Shown here: positions 35,401 to 49,300 of the stretch, in pieces | Position numbering within the stretch: the stretch's first letter is position 1 | How the letters are laid out: the number at the start of each line of letters is the position of its first letter | DNA from: Cymodocea nodosa | Taxonomy: Eukaryota; Streptophyta; Magnoliopsida; Alismatales; Cymodoceaceae | Direction of reading: 5' to 3' | DNA: 64,000 bases | Assembly: GCA_036874045.1 (NCBI GenBank) | Contig: CM072336.1 | Span: 1,880,001-1,944,000 of the forward strand | Position numbers and translations under genes: made by a program | The notes under the pieces: model-generated | Told to the model about the DNA's origin: nothing | Seen by the model: the letters and a program-made list of their open reading frames with translations, nothing else | Database searches by the model: none

Positions 35401-35546
35401 CCAACAGGATCGTTGCTCGGCTTCTAGGCGAAAGCACCTCTGTAAAGAATCATATCCATAGCTAGCACGACGTGGGAAGAGAAGGCAAGGGATGGGAAGA
35501 GAACATCTTTATTTTTCTTCTTTTCTCTACCCCCCGCCCTTTCATC

Positions 35547-37598
35547 CTACAGGATTTGCACAAACGGTGGTGCATCGTTCCTCGGCCCAGCAAGAGAACG
35601 GTACATGTATAGCTTCCCCACACCATCGAGGTCCTTTGCATACTCTCCTTCACCAGTTATGTCTACCTCGTTATCACTGATCACTTCAACCACCAACCGA
35701 GGCAACCTCTGGGCAACCTCCCTGCAACCGCTCGTAGTCAGCTTGCAGGATGACATCCATAAGAATCTCATGTTGTAGTAGTGGTGAATTCCAGAAAGCA
35801 GACCCGTATCTCCAAACGGGCTGTCCCTGATCTCAAGCTTCTGCAGTTTTGGACAACCCTCGAGCACATATCTCAGCCCCAAGTCACTGGTCCCGGCGAA
35901 AGCAACTGATAAGGTTTTGACCAACTTCCCGAACTTGCCAATGTAAGCGAACGCCTTATCAGTGAGCAACCCAGACACAGCAAGCCTGGTGAGCTTCCTG
36001 CAGTTCATCACTATGGCTCCGAACCCCTCGTCCATTGACTCTCCGGTTATGTAATCTGGCCGACGGCGGCCCATGATGCAGAGGCGGAAGACCACAAGAT
36101 CAGGGCAGTTCTTGGACATGGTCACAACAGCAACATTTGTCATGCTTTGGCAGAAATAAAGAATGTAACGAAGCTTCCTGCACCCCTCGGAGATGGCAAT
36201 AAGACCCTCATCGGAAACAGGGCTCTCCGTGTCCTCATTTGGATCGATGGGGAAGACCCGAAGCTCCTCGAGATTCTTGCAAGTAGCCGCCACCGCAAGG
36301 AGGCCTTCGTCCCGCACCGAATCAAGAACCTGCGTGACAGCCCAAATCCATGAGGACCACCACCACCACCATGGCAAATCGATGTGTGATTAAGAAGAAG
36401 GGAGGGAGATGTAGTGATACCCAGAAAATCCGCAGATTGTGGCATTGACAGATAACAGACTTGAGTTGAATGCTGCTGATATCGGCATAGCTGAAATTTA
36501 GATAGGTGAGATTGGCGCAGACTGGGTAGATGGCGGGAAGGTATTCGGGAGCAACGCTTCGGAAACCAGACAAGCCGATCAAGGACTTGGACGCAGCAAA
36601 GGCAGAAGCAAGCATACTCAACTGGTTGTCTTCCCCACCGCCACCTTGGGCAGCGCCGGCAGGATGAAAGGACCCGGTACCAAGGTCAGTGAGCTGAGGT
36701 GCCAGTGCCATGAGGCGACAGAGCTGACCAATGCTAACGTGGTTCACCCTCAACCGCTTCAACCGTGAAGAACGAGCGACGAGAGCCTCCAGAGCAACGA
36801 AATTGACCTCATGCTCCAGACAATCGAAGACCAACGACTCGAGGCAAGTGTTTTCCTTAGGGAACTTGGAAATCCAGTCGACATCATCATCCTCCAAGTA
36901 GTTCTCCACCAGATCCAGAACTCTAAGTTGCCTGAATCAAATCATACGATTTCCACCAACAGATCTAACCAATCCTATAACCAAACCCAACCAAAATCGA
37001 AAACGAAGAGCGCCTTTTGGCGATCTACTAACCTGCAATTCTCGGCAACGGCAGCAATCCCAGCGGCTCCGAAACCATCGCAGCAAAACATCACCAGCTC
37101 CTTGAAATGCGCGAACGACATCGCGACGTTGAACAGATCCTCGTCAGTCACCGTCATCCTTTTCAAGCACAACTTTTCGAGCCATGGATACGCCGGAGCC
37201 ATGGCCGCGACCCACGGCGAGAGGAATGCCCCCCACCCAGGCGGTACGAGGTTGAAGTCCGCAAACCTGGGCCTCCCTTTCAGCACAAACGAACTCGCGC
37301 GGCCGAACCTGTCAACGGCCCTGTGGGGCGAGACTGAGTAGCAGTTTCCGATGAACACATCGGTTCGAGTCTGCGCCTCCGTCCTGTACCACGACTTGCA
37401 GACCAAGGACACCGCGTTCCGGTCGTGGCGGGAGGTGAGAAAATGGAGGACGGACTCGAGGACGTTCTCGAGCACCTGATCCGGCTGCGGCAACGAGACC
37501 GAATTCGAAGACGACCCGCACCCAACGCCGGGGTGAGATCCGTCCGGATCTGCGCCGGAGGGGCCCTCCTCCGCCACCGTCGGACGGTCGACCCTCAT
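35547..37598 (-). CDS. AFB5: AFB4/AFB5-class auxin signalling F-box receptor, 3 exons
   Basis: Auxin co-receptor F-box protein of the TIR1/AFB family: the SCF substrate receptor that binds auxin together with Aux/IAA proteins in the nucleus and marks them for degradation. Exons in transcript order are 37598-37033, 36931-36421 and 36329-35547, giving 619 residues. The F-box lies at about residues 39-80 ([20 protein letters not shown]), after a Gly/Ser/Pro-rich N-terminal extension found only in the AFB4/5 clade. About eighteen leucine-rich repeats follow. Ligand-pocket positions fit AFB5: Arg111 in [12 protein letters not shown] where TIR1 has His78, and Ala476 in RLAVSGLL where TIR1 has Ser438. 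Arg441 (FRLCIMG) matches TIR1 Arg403. The protein ends APPFVQIL. The miR393 site found in TIR1/AFB2 transcripts is degraded here. The exon structure (3 exons) is normal for the family. Confidence 0.96.
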
Positions 37599-40317
37599 CA
37601 GGAAGAGAGAAAAGAACGCCGACCCAAGTGAGGGGACGGGAGAGGGAGAGAGGAAGGAATAATCTTGGTGATTGGGGTGGTGATGGATGGGGGGGAGAGG
37701 GAAGTGATGGATGGGGGGAAGAAAATATTTATCTCTGCAGTGTGCCTTGGGAATCCTGGACTGTTCAGGTCATGGCTGAGGCGACTGAGGCAACTGAGGG
37801 GGAAGAAATTGAAAATTTAAAGTTTGAATATTATTATTTATTAATAGATTTTTTCGCTACCACCACTGCCTCTCTTGTGTAACTTTTATTATATTATTAG
37901 CATAGATTTGAAGATCGATCTTTACAGTTGAATTTCATATTTCAATAAAAAACTCGCTTCTGTGCTCTGTACGTGACTGGTTTTATTGCAAGGTTTGCTA
38001 GAATAGTGTCGCGTATTTGGGTCGCCACCCTCTCGGGTTTTTTTTCTTTAAAAAATTAAAAAATGCACCAACTTTTATGTATTATTTTATCATGAAAAAT
38101 GATCTTTCCTTTTTTTGTCGTTTACGCCGTTGGCAGACGTGAGATCTGGAGAGTTGAGGTGACGGTACAAGCTGGCATTACGATATGTCTTTACTAGTAT
38201 TAGCTACTATATATGTTAGACTGCTGACGTAAAAATTGAGATGAATATAAAGAAAATTAATAAAATCTCAAATTATATGATATAAAACGATTTATTATTA
38301 ATTTTTTTATTTTGAAATTTTATATGGTACCAAAAATGGATTTAATGGTATAAGTCCAAGTCCTTTATAAAATATATAAAATAAGTCATGAATGAAAATA
38401 TAAGACAAAGACTTCTTATTAACAGAAAAGAAGATAGAGCTTAAATCTTTATGATGTGGGAAGTTATTATTTAGATTTTGAATTGACTTTACCAGCATCA
38501 TGGTATGTTGTTGTCGTTGTTTTTTTTTTTACGATGGTAGTATGGCATGTTCTTATGATTACCAGCTTGTGGGAGGCATACGGGAGAACTTGCTGTCATT
38601 ACTGCAACAACCACTTGAATCATTACCCGATTCTGCCGTAAACATTTCGGATGTAATCATCATCTAGAAAAAGTTTTCGTTGAGTAAGACGGAAGCGATC
38701 ACTGACATGTAGTAGTTCAAACGATTCCGGTTAAGATTGTAAGCTTTCGTATTGCATACAAAACATTCGAGAGGTTGCAAATTTTAGGAATATAAAGTTA
38801 GTTGCGTTGATATTAAAGCTCCATCTGGTAAGGGTATTTTATTCTAAAATTTCCTCAGAAATTATTCGTAGAATCCATTTTCGTTGCGCAAACTCCATCC
38901 GAGAAGATAATTACAGAGAAATGAATTGATAGAGAATCAAAAGAGGTGCACATACTTCCAAAGTGCAAGAAGGAACGAGAATGAATTCACCAACGAATCA
39001 GGAGTTGGAAGAGTGACATGTAGACTTGATTTACGAGAATTTTTAAGATTTAGGATGAAGGTGATGAAGTTGAAAGTACCGCAGAAGTTGTTGATCAAAC
39101 TCGTGACGCAACCGAGCACCTGGCCACCTGATTTGTGTGGGGACACATGGAAAATAACAAGAGGTGGGGAATTGTATACAAAATATACCGAGCAATGTGT
39201 TGGTTCACCGTATGGTAGAGTGAAAGCTGTCTCTCATTAGGCTAGGCTTTGCAGCGACCTGTTGGATGGATGATGCCATGGGTCTTCCTGGAGGTCGTCC
39301 ATTCTTGTCTTCATAAGGTTGGCCCACGGCCCCATCTTCCATGGTCGTGCACCTGCAAGTGCTATCAATAACCGAGCTGGGGCGCTCAAAAGTAGGTAAA
39401 AAAGGCTTTGCATAGACTCCACTTTAAGGACGTAGAGCTTGAGAGAAGATACACATCTTTCACCCCCCACTCTTTTTTTTTGGAACATGGGGTTTGTTGG
39501 TTTGTGCATTCCTAACGAGAGGTTGTGCAGAAGCCACATCCGAGACAACAAGTGCACCATTATTTGATTTGCTAAGGATTAAAAATCCGTGTGTGCAGAC
39601 AATCTTGACACGGGAGATGAATCCAAAGTTGGAGGTGATGGGTGAATTGGCAGTGCACCCAACTTTTTGTCTGGCAATCTAATCCTGGAATAGATGGACC
39701 GTTTCAATCAAAATAGTGGGAGGTGGAAACCATGTCACCAACACAGCATTATGTTTCGATGCGATTCCTTAATCAACTGTTTAATGCCCTGCCCTCAGTC
39801 AAGCAGATGTGTTGGACGGTTGGATGGTAAACGTCTTCAGGGTTCGGTCCTGTTCCTGTCCGAAACAAAACAGTTCTGCCAAGTTGCCCTCTCCTTCATA
39901 ATTTTCAACAAAATGATCGTACTCTAATTCGAGAAACACTACTCCTTAACACCGTGCACGAGAATTATACGTGCCAGAATGACGAACGTAAAATTATGTC
40001 CTGGTTGTGCAAAACAGAACATCAAATAAAAGTAAACTAACAAGATACGTGAGAAAATCGCGATGTCATAGAGATTAGTCGATTGGTAACAGGTACCAAT
40101 AGATCGAATGGACTGCTTAGCCAGCTGGGGAGATGACACACAACTTAAATATTCGCACTGAGATAAATGATATTTTAACGACGGAAATTTTCTTCAAAAC
40201 GAGGCACACCAACAAAAGACGCCAGGAGACAAAGATGTCGGTTACTATTTTCCGTTTTCTGTGGCCTGGGCTTTTCTCAGCGACTGGATTGATGCAGAAC
40301 GCATTTTCAGATTGTGA
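37599..40317. other. Intergenic between AFB and CCT7, with AFB promoter
   Basis: Next to 37598 the leader is GA/GGGA-rich, with a short repeated GGATGGGGGG-type unit at 37681-37725. The rest is AT-rich. Toward 40317 it should include the CCT7 3' untranslated region. Open frames at 38926-39240 and 39237-39560 are not similar to any family I know and lack support. Confidence 0.5.
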
Positions 40318-43300
40318 TCAACGTCTTCGCATGCCACGTCCACCACGCCCTCGAAAGCCACCACCACCTCGACCGCGGCCCATTGCACTTGCAGCAGCCT
40401 CACCTTGAGCGCTCTCGGACTACAAGAAAAAAAAAATGCTAGAAATGTAATTGCCCAAGTTACAACTTACAAGAAACACCAGGACTTGAATGAACAAATC
40501 TTGTAATCGCGTATAACTTAATAGATCGGATATTTTTTGCTGCCCACTACGGTACAGATCGTCGGACCTCTGGCTTTGAGAACCTGCTATTATAAATTTT
40601 TTGAAGACCTCCAAATTGATGATGGTCATGTCATGAACATTCTAGAAAAAAATCGTCGAACAATCAAGTTCATTTTATTTATGTATTTTCATCAAAATAC
40701 TATGAAAGGTTTCTAGCATATTTTTATGAAAATTCCCCATCAGCAAGAGACCAAAAAAGATAAACAAAAAAAGGAATACCGTAGCTACCATCTAAATAAA
40801 ATATTGTAAGCGAGTGCCGCGTGAAAGAAAGGACGTACAGAAACATTTTTTGGAAAATGAACGAACCATACCTTTGGGTTTTTCACAGTTTCATCCACAC
40901 TGAGGATGAGACAAGCGGCTTCCGTTGCAGCGTTTATAGCATTAATCTGAACAATGCTCAAACTCATTTGTTAAAACATACTATATTGAATGACATTGCC
41001 CATGTACAGAGCAATAAGAAAAAAATGAATACCTTCACGACCGAAGGTTCCCAAACAAAATTGGCAAATGAATCCGCAATTCCACCGGTGTTGATATCCA
41101 CACCATAATATGAACCCTCGCCTGTGACAAGGTATGGTTATCCGTCCGCTACAGTACAACAAAATGCATACTTTGTGCTTGACGGTGTGATAAGCTTACC
41201 AGAAGCATGCTTCTGTCTGAGTTTGTTCAACACATCAGTGGCATCAAATCCGGCATTATCACAAAGTTGCCGTGGAATGACCTGAAAGGTTTCGATAATA
41301 GCCAAGTAGAGTGCACCAAGGACATTTTTGAATGTTAATGCGGGCAAAAACATAAAATATATGACTGACAAGAAGAGTAAACTTAGCCTACTTCGAGTGC
41401 TTTGGCATATGAATTTATGAACAGCTGGGACTTCCCAGCAATTGTCCGTGCATGTTGTCTCAAATACCGACTTACCTCCATCTGCAAAACGTTCCTGCAG
41501 TGATTAATTTGGAATATCTCATGGTTAAATGAAAATTTTCAACTATAGACAAATTCTGATACATCTATAGCACCGCCACCAGGAACAACAGAAGAGTTTT
41601 TTAAGGCTCTTCTGACAATCATGATTGCATCATGCAGACTCCTTTCTGCTTCTTCAATGAACTACAGAAGGAATAATATTGAAATACTTCAGATCTACGA
41701 TGGAAGAGTTATGAGCTTAAAAATGTAAGTACTCTCAAAAACGAAAATGTCACAAAAACAAACCTGATCAGCTCCACCACGAAGGACAATAGTTGCGGTC
41801 TTAGCAGAAGAGCAGCCACTGAAGATGTTAAATCTTTCATTTCCCACCTGTCTTTCCTCAAATACATCACAGGAACCAAGAACCTAGCACGCAAATGCAC
41901 AAAGGATCTAGGTAAATAAACATTTATTACATAAAATTTAAAATTACGAATAAACAAAAAGCCAACCATTCCAAATGGGCAAAAATACAATTAGTGAAAC
42001 GTGAACGAAACAAAATGATAATGGAATATAAGGGATTGAACAGAAATTCAAACTAAAAGAGAGAATGAAAGGAACCTCATCAATAACATTGTTAACAGAA
42101 GTTTGAATGGTGCCACCGGTAGCAGCAGCAACACGTTGCAAATCCTCTTCCGTTACACGACCAGCACAGAAGATATCCCGGTCTGCAAAATACTGCAAAA
42201 AATCTACCAATTGAGAACCCCTGTGGTATTAAAAAAATTAAAACAGGATGTCTTACCTGTGTTGCAAGGTCACCAATGGCCAAACGTGATAATATTACTT
42301 TAGCACCACTTTTAACGCATTTATCAAGCTTATCGTATATAATGTTCCATTCAGCATCAACGATTGATTGATACTGTAACGGGTCTGATAACCTGTAAAA
42401 AAATGAAGACAAGAATTGAAGGAAATTTTCTTTCAGAAAAGCACGGAGAAATTGAAGAACTTACCTGATTTCAGCATTTTCCTTTTCTGATTTTAACTCT
42501 AACTCGATATTCAACAGAAGAACCTTTGGATACTGAAACATCTTCGGTTGCTGCTCAAAACCAGCATAGGAAAATGTTTTCTTGAAGGCAACACCATTTA
42601 CAATAAATGAATCAAGCATGTGACCTCCAGGCACCTATAATGAAGGGAAAGGCACATATTATTATTTTCTAAGACCTTTGGATACTGAAATATTTTATTA
42701 AGAAAACAATAAAAGAAGGAACAAAGAAGAGTAAAAGGAGATAATATATAAAGATTTTTGTCATTTAACGAGAAGGACAAGTAGGAAACCGAGTTTATAA
42801 TATAAAAGATATGGTACACAACATTAAATGAAGAGCAACCAAACATGCTACGTATTTTATGCAACACTGCCAACCACGCATTCTATGAAAATGAATCCGC
42901 ATGCATGAAATAAGTTAACATTTGGAATCACTTCCAAAGTTCCAGTTATCAACTTCTAGCACGATCATTAAGGTGAGCTAGGGCACCAAGAGATTTGGTA
43001 TTTTTTTAAAAAAAAAAGACAAGGAAGATTCTTATTAACAAGGATCAACCAAAAACAGGATAATTAATCGAGGATGATTGACCCAACCAGTAACCCATTC
43101 AAAATGAAAGCACAACCCCACAGAAATACACAAAAACGATCCCTAGGACAGTAACCTGCCACAACACCACACGAGCAGATGCATGGTTACGGATCATCCC
43201 CTTACGAAAAGACATTGAATTGAAAATGATGTCATTCCGTGCTTTCCTGATGCTCCAGCAAAATCATCTCTTTGCAGCAAAAATAAAACAAAGTCTGGCT

Positions 43301-46300
43301 TATTTAATTTATATATATATTATTTTAATTAATTATATATCAACAGATTTATAGTTATGCAAAATATGGGAACTGCAATTATAAAAAAATTTGTTATATA
43401 TTAGGTTTCTAACTGCACTTCAAAAATATTTTTTGACAGTGCATTTTTTTCTAAAAGTATAACATGACACAAATACAAAATGCAATATGCAGAAAAATAA
43501 ATACTAAATAGCACCAAAAATAACTAGGCAGTGATCATTTCATAAACAATAACAAATAAACCATGTAAGACAGGGTTAACTTACAATAACGAAGACTAAA
43601 TGACTAAATCACACAAGTCCACAACAAATCAAATAACTACATCGTGTTGATGACAAAATTCTTAATTAAACTAAAAAATAAACATCCAATACATCTGAAA
43701 TGTGAATTTCAAGCACCGGATTTCAAAAATATGGATTTTAAATCTGATTTTGAAAATAAACATCTGGACTTTAAAAAATGGATACATTAACCCATTTAAT
43801 GGCCGCTTGGAGGAATCTAGGCAGCACCTATGTGCACACCTTGTGGAAATTAGTTAAGATGTTTGAACAGTATTAAGGAATATATATATTTTTAAAGGGT
43901 AATAAGAAATATATTAAAAATGGAAAAAGAAGAAAGGGAGGCCTACACAAGCTGTAGACATAGCCAAAACAGAACAAGGAGTTGCACAAAGAAGGCCATA
44001 AAGAGAACCACCAAAGCAACAAAGAAAACAAAATAGAAGCTAAAGAGTTCAAACTGAGTCAAGCCAGGCACACAATATCCTCAAGTAAAAGCCTGGACAA
44101 GTGTTATCCTCTCCAAACCACTCTGACAGACTGATATTTTATCTAAAACCAAGCATTTCCAATTTGATGGAGAGGAAGACGTGTGAAAATTCTTATTATT
44201 TCCCCTAATCCATCAACACCACCAAATTCAACGAGAAGCATAATCCAAATATAGAGGAATCAGCATGCAATCTCTTTTTAATATAGCTTATATACACAAA
44301 AAGTCTACTGCATAGACTAACTACGATGAAGGCAAGAGAAGGGGAAACAATCCAATGTCGCAACACCCATCCAGTGGTAACATCGGAATAACCAACCTAG
44401 TTCTCATTACCAACAATCAATTGTGTCACACCTCATGACCTACTTTCAAAATTCCACTCCAAACACAAAACATCCTACTCTACATACCCTCACCTCTAAC
44501 CAACCATCCTGCTACCACTTCCCCAATATCATACCATGCCATAGTAAAGATGGACTGTCTACAACCATCATTATAACCATTTCTCTAGCAAAGCCAAGTT
44601 CACAAAGCAAATATTCCTTAAACCAAGACCACCTACCATTTTGATCTACAAGATTAGTGCCAAGCTCCCATGAGAAATCCAAAGGGATTTTGTTTCATAT
44701 CACCGCATCACAAAAACTGACTTTGAATTCTATTAATCATACTGCCACACAAATCGAGATCATCATGACAGAAAGCAATAAATTGGTAGATTACATAGCA
44801 CAAAAGGGACGAGAAAATTTGCCAACAAAAGACAAAAGCTAGTCAGCCCAACCAGAGCAATGCTTTTCAAAATGCTCAATGACAGGCATCAAATCAATAC
44901 TTATCAGATAAAAGCATGATAATGGCAATCCCAAATATTTTAGAGGAAGTCTCTACTTCCTAACCCATGCGCTCTTCAGATTGCAGGGTCCAATATCGAA
45001 GACTGGAGATTTGTTAAAATTCACTTACAATCCCAACACAATGTAGAAGGAACTGTGCAAACAAACTGGATACATAACCTATTTCATATCAATATCATAA
45101 AAAATCAATGAGATCCAAATACCGTAAACAAGGGTGTCCCCAGGGGAGAATCCTTGAATTAAGTTATTCCTTTGAGTGATAGAATGTAGAACACAATCTA
45201 CAAATAAAATTTACCATAAATGCAAACACTAATAGATATAAGAGACACCCTTACCTAAAACCAAGACCACATCTAAGATGGTAAGCAGAACCATTGACAA
45301 GGATTGAAAATTTAGCAGAGCCAAAACAACGTTTATAAAAATGGAAAACAGATGTTATATGGATTGAGGGAAAAAAATTTCTTAAATAAAATGAGTATTT
45401 TTTGAAAAAATGGGATAAATAATTAATAAAAAAAATTAAATACAAATTGATAAATTGTACTTAGATTACATGTAATATAATTAAGAGTATACTTGATTAA
45501 CATAAGCATATATGATTATTATTGAACTCATATGTAATTCCTTCTAACATAAACCGCCAAGCAGTCAACATTGATAACAATCATAAAACCACTACCATCA
45601 AGACAATATTAAAGTAACATGCCCAACATCAACAAGGTAAATATTAAACTAACTTCACGACCATCAATGGCACATGCTAAACCAAAAAAGTCCATGACCA
45701 TCAACGATAGATACTAAACTAACAAGTAACAAGTACACAATCATCAAGAAAAATACTAAATTCACTAATTTACTTCAAAAATAAAAAGACAAAATCCAAG
45801 TTTTATTTATTAAAAATTCTAATATTGTTCTGTAAAATATAGAACTTTTATTAAAAAAAACATTTTTACAGTTTAAACACCATTTATTATTAAAGAAGTC
45901 TATTTATACCTGTTTATTCTATAAAAATGCCCTTTCTTTACCTTTTTTACAAAAACAAAATGGTTTTCATATAAAACTGATTAAATGACATTTAAACAAC
46001 ATTTAATTACATTGCTGAGTCAAATTAATAACCACTCCAATCACATCATCTAGTCCAAAATCTCATGCAACACATCACTTCCTCTAACCCTAGATGACAC
46101 AGTCAAAAGTTTTTCTGTATCCGATTTCAATAAAGGACGTAAACATCTTTGGCACCATTTGGTTCCAATACATTCGGGAGAAATTAGAAAGTCAACAAAA
46201 AATTGATGCCTTTCAATAAAACCTGACTGATTTACTACAATAAGTTTAGGAGATTTGACAACCAGTTTGTAAATCTCATTCAAAAGTCTGGTAAGATGAA

Positions 46301-49300
46301 AGTCTTGCAAAAAGACTTATCAACAAAACCAATATCTGCATGAAAGTTCAGCATGATCCACATAATGTTACCCTGAAAAATCTGCTATTACTGCTGAATG
46401 ACTGAGATAGAAAAACCATCAGGTCCAGACACCTTACCCTAGACTTCAAAATTCTTCCTAACCTTATCAGCAAAGAAGCTAGCTTCAACTGAGATAAAGT
46501 TTTAAACAAAGAGTTAACAGAAGCCTAGATTGTCAAGTTCCAAGGAGACTTGGGACCTTCATTTATTCAAATTTTCACAACACTTTTACATTTCCACATC
46601 TTTCCTTTCCTCATTTCCTTCTATAAAAGGGTCCTTGCTTACTACTCTCGTCATCTGGATCTCAACCAAAACTAGTGGGCATCATTGGTAAGCAAGGAAG
46701 ATGATAAGACTATTCTCCAATGAGGCTAAATCCTAAACAATCAAAGCAGCAAGATTTTTTAAAAGTAGCTAAAGTTGTCTCTTTTTCGAGTGTTGGAAGA
46801 GTTCTCTCTACCGCATGCTCAACCACCTTTTTATGCTTATCCTCATGTATACTCCTCAAAATACCCATATTGACAGCTAAAATCTACATCTTTTTACAAT
46901 TGTTTTATTCTTATTTATGCTTTACAATTTACACAAGTACAATTTGCCCAAAAAAAAACTTTACACAGGCACATGATCAAAAAGGTAAATTCTCTGAGCA
47001 TCATATATGGAGTTTTACAATAATATCTTCCAAGAAAAAACATGCATGTACCCCACATCCTAATGCCTGCCAGGCATTCAGGAAGTAATGAAAACATGCT
47101 TAATTAAGACATTATAGTGTCTGACTTGCATTGGATTTCAAAATGTTCTTTCAATTTAAGCAAAAGAAGCTACATAAAGCACAACTATTATCAACGTGCT
47201 TTAGCAAAACCACCAAATTCAGACAAAATTCCTATAAAAAATGCTTAAATAAAAGTGTTTCATTTAAACCATGTGCAACAGTTATATGAAAATCAGAGAG
47301 ATATGAGTAAAAAGAAGATGAATAAAACAATGCAGAATCAAGTCAACGTACAAAGAAGATTTGTAAGGATTAGATAAACATATCCAAAAGATAAGCCAAA
47401 AAGAGGCAAAGCAGATGATAACCACTCAGTTAGTGCGTAAAGATTTACCTTTTTTATGCCAATCAAATTTAGTCTATCATCATTGCCAATAGCGATGACA
47501 GCATCAACAACCATGGCAGCAAAGAAATCCTTTTCACCACCAATAAGCTTTGAAGTAAGTGTTGTAGCAGCACATTTAGCTAACAAGGTTTTCTTTTCTT
47601 CAAGACTCTTTCCCTCAATGCTAATAGCAAGTTCCGTAATTTTATTAATAGCCTACAAGACACCCGTAATATTATGGTTTGGAAGTATATAATCACCATT
47701 TTATGGTCTGGAACCATTTACAAAACAAATGTCAAAATAATCACCATAGATGAAGCAGTTCTGTAGCTGCGTATGAGATTCTGAGGATGCACTCCATCTT
47801 CAATGAAAGGTTTTGCTTCCTTCAAAAACTCACAAGCAAGAAGCACGACAGTGGTGGTTCCATCACCAACCTACAAAAGAAGGAAACATCAACAAAATGA
47901 AATAATATATGTAATTGAAACCATGAGTCACAATCTTATAAAAGTGAAAAGCTTCAAATAAACCTTTTGGGAAATCATATGGGAAAAAATCGAAGGACCT
48001 GTGGTAACAAGATCATAAGCCACCGAAGTTTTAAATATACCGGTTTTTTGACCTAGTACTTTTCATGGATCTCTCAGAGTATTTTGGATTATTGTATTCT
48101 TGTTTGGATGCAGTTGCTTATCAACTAGAATTTTGATTTTGAAATGTCAAAAGTAAATCAAAAAAAATGTATATGGACAAAATGGTTTTTTGTAGGAAAA
48201 GTGAGGTTTGTTGTTGCCATTCTGACAAATATCTTGTTTCGGAAGTTATCTCTTTGAATGGCTAGTGTGTCAAGGAACGAGAATAAGTTGAAAAATGAAC
48301 TTTAATAAGTAATTTAATGCCTAGCCTGGTTATAATGCCTTGGTACCAAAGATAACACCTAGAGAGGCATCATAATAAGTATGCAACTAAGCAAAATACC
48401 ATCCCCTGACATCATGGCAGTCAACTTGGTGGAAACGTTTGAACTAAAAGTTATCTTTATTTTACAACAGATTGAGGCTTACAATAAGACAAATAAATTG
48501 AAACTAATTACGAATATTTGTAATAATTATGCTGGACTATTATAAAGTAATAATCCAGTGCCATCCAATATGTTTAGGTCCATAAATTGTGCATCTTATC
48601 TATAAAACGAAATAAAAGTTGTTAGATGTGGTGCTTTAATTTTTACGGTCAATTTTTCTCAAAAATGGAATTTTTGGGTATACCAAAATGCAGCAAACGG
48701 ACATAGGCACTCATGAATATGCATATTCCTAAATGCAGCGTCTGAAAGAACCCGTTCAATGCATAACTAACGCTGGCGTTTAGTTGAGATCCATGAATTT
48801 ATCTTGTCTGAAGGAACAACACCTAAAGATCGAACTTTTCATTCAATAACATGATAAGGAAAGCACAGTCAAACAACAATTTGGAGTAGTAGCTTACAAG
48901 TAAAGCAATATAAATCGTACTAGCTTACACATTCTACGGAACAACGGTTGAGAGTACCTCAGAATCCTGGGACTTCGCGATATCCACGAGGATCTTTGCA
49001 GCGGGATGAACGATATCGAGAAGCTTCATGATCGTAGCCCCGTCGTTGGAGATGGTGGTATTCCCCTTGTCATCGTGGATGAGCTTGTCCATCCCCCTCG
49101 GCCCGAGAGTCGTGCGGACCGTATCCGCCACCGCCGTGCAGGCGTTTATGTTGCTCACGACCTGCGCCTTCCCCTGCGACGTGTCCGTGCCTTCCTTGAG
49201 AAGTATGATCTGTGGTTGCTGCAGAACGACAAGAGCCGGTACAACAGAAACGATCACAACTCCGAAGTGATCACGGTGCAAGTGAAGGAAAAGGAGGATG

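Larger units (their letters stand above)
31811..35546. other. Intergenic region downstream of the AFB gene
   Basis: Apart from the partial MITE copy, this holds three unusual homopolymers (C19 at 32452, C12 at 32933, G11 at 34232) and a small GGAAGTAGCAAGTA-type minisatellite at 33545-33582. Many 60-100 codon open frames exist on both strands between 32369 and 35400, but none shows a domain, conserved start context or plausible splicing pattern. The last ~150 bases before 35547 should be the AFB 3' untranslated region. Confidence 0.5.

Noticed and set aside
38926-39560. Open frames of about 105 codons on both strands between AFB and CCT7
   Set aside because: No recognisable motif, splice context or promoter; composition like intergenic DNA.
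44423-44842. Plus-strand open frames in CCT7 intron 4
   Set aside because: They lie antisense to the LINE relic and show no homology of their own.
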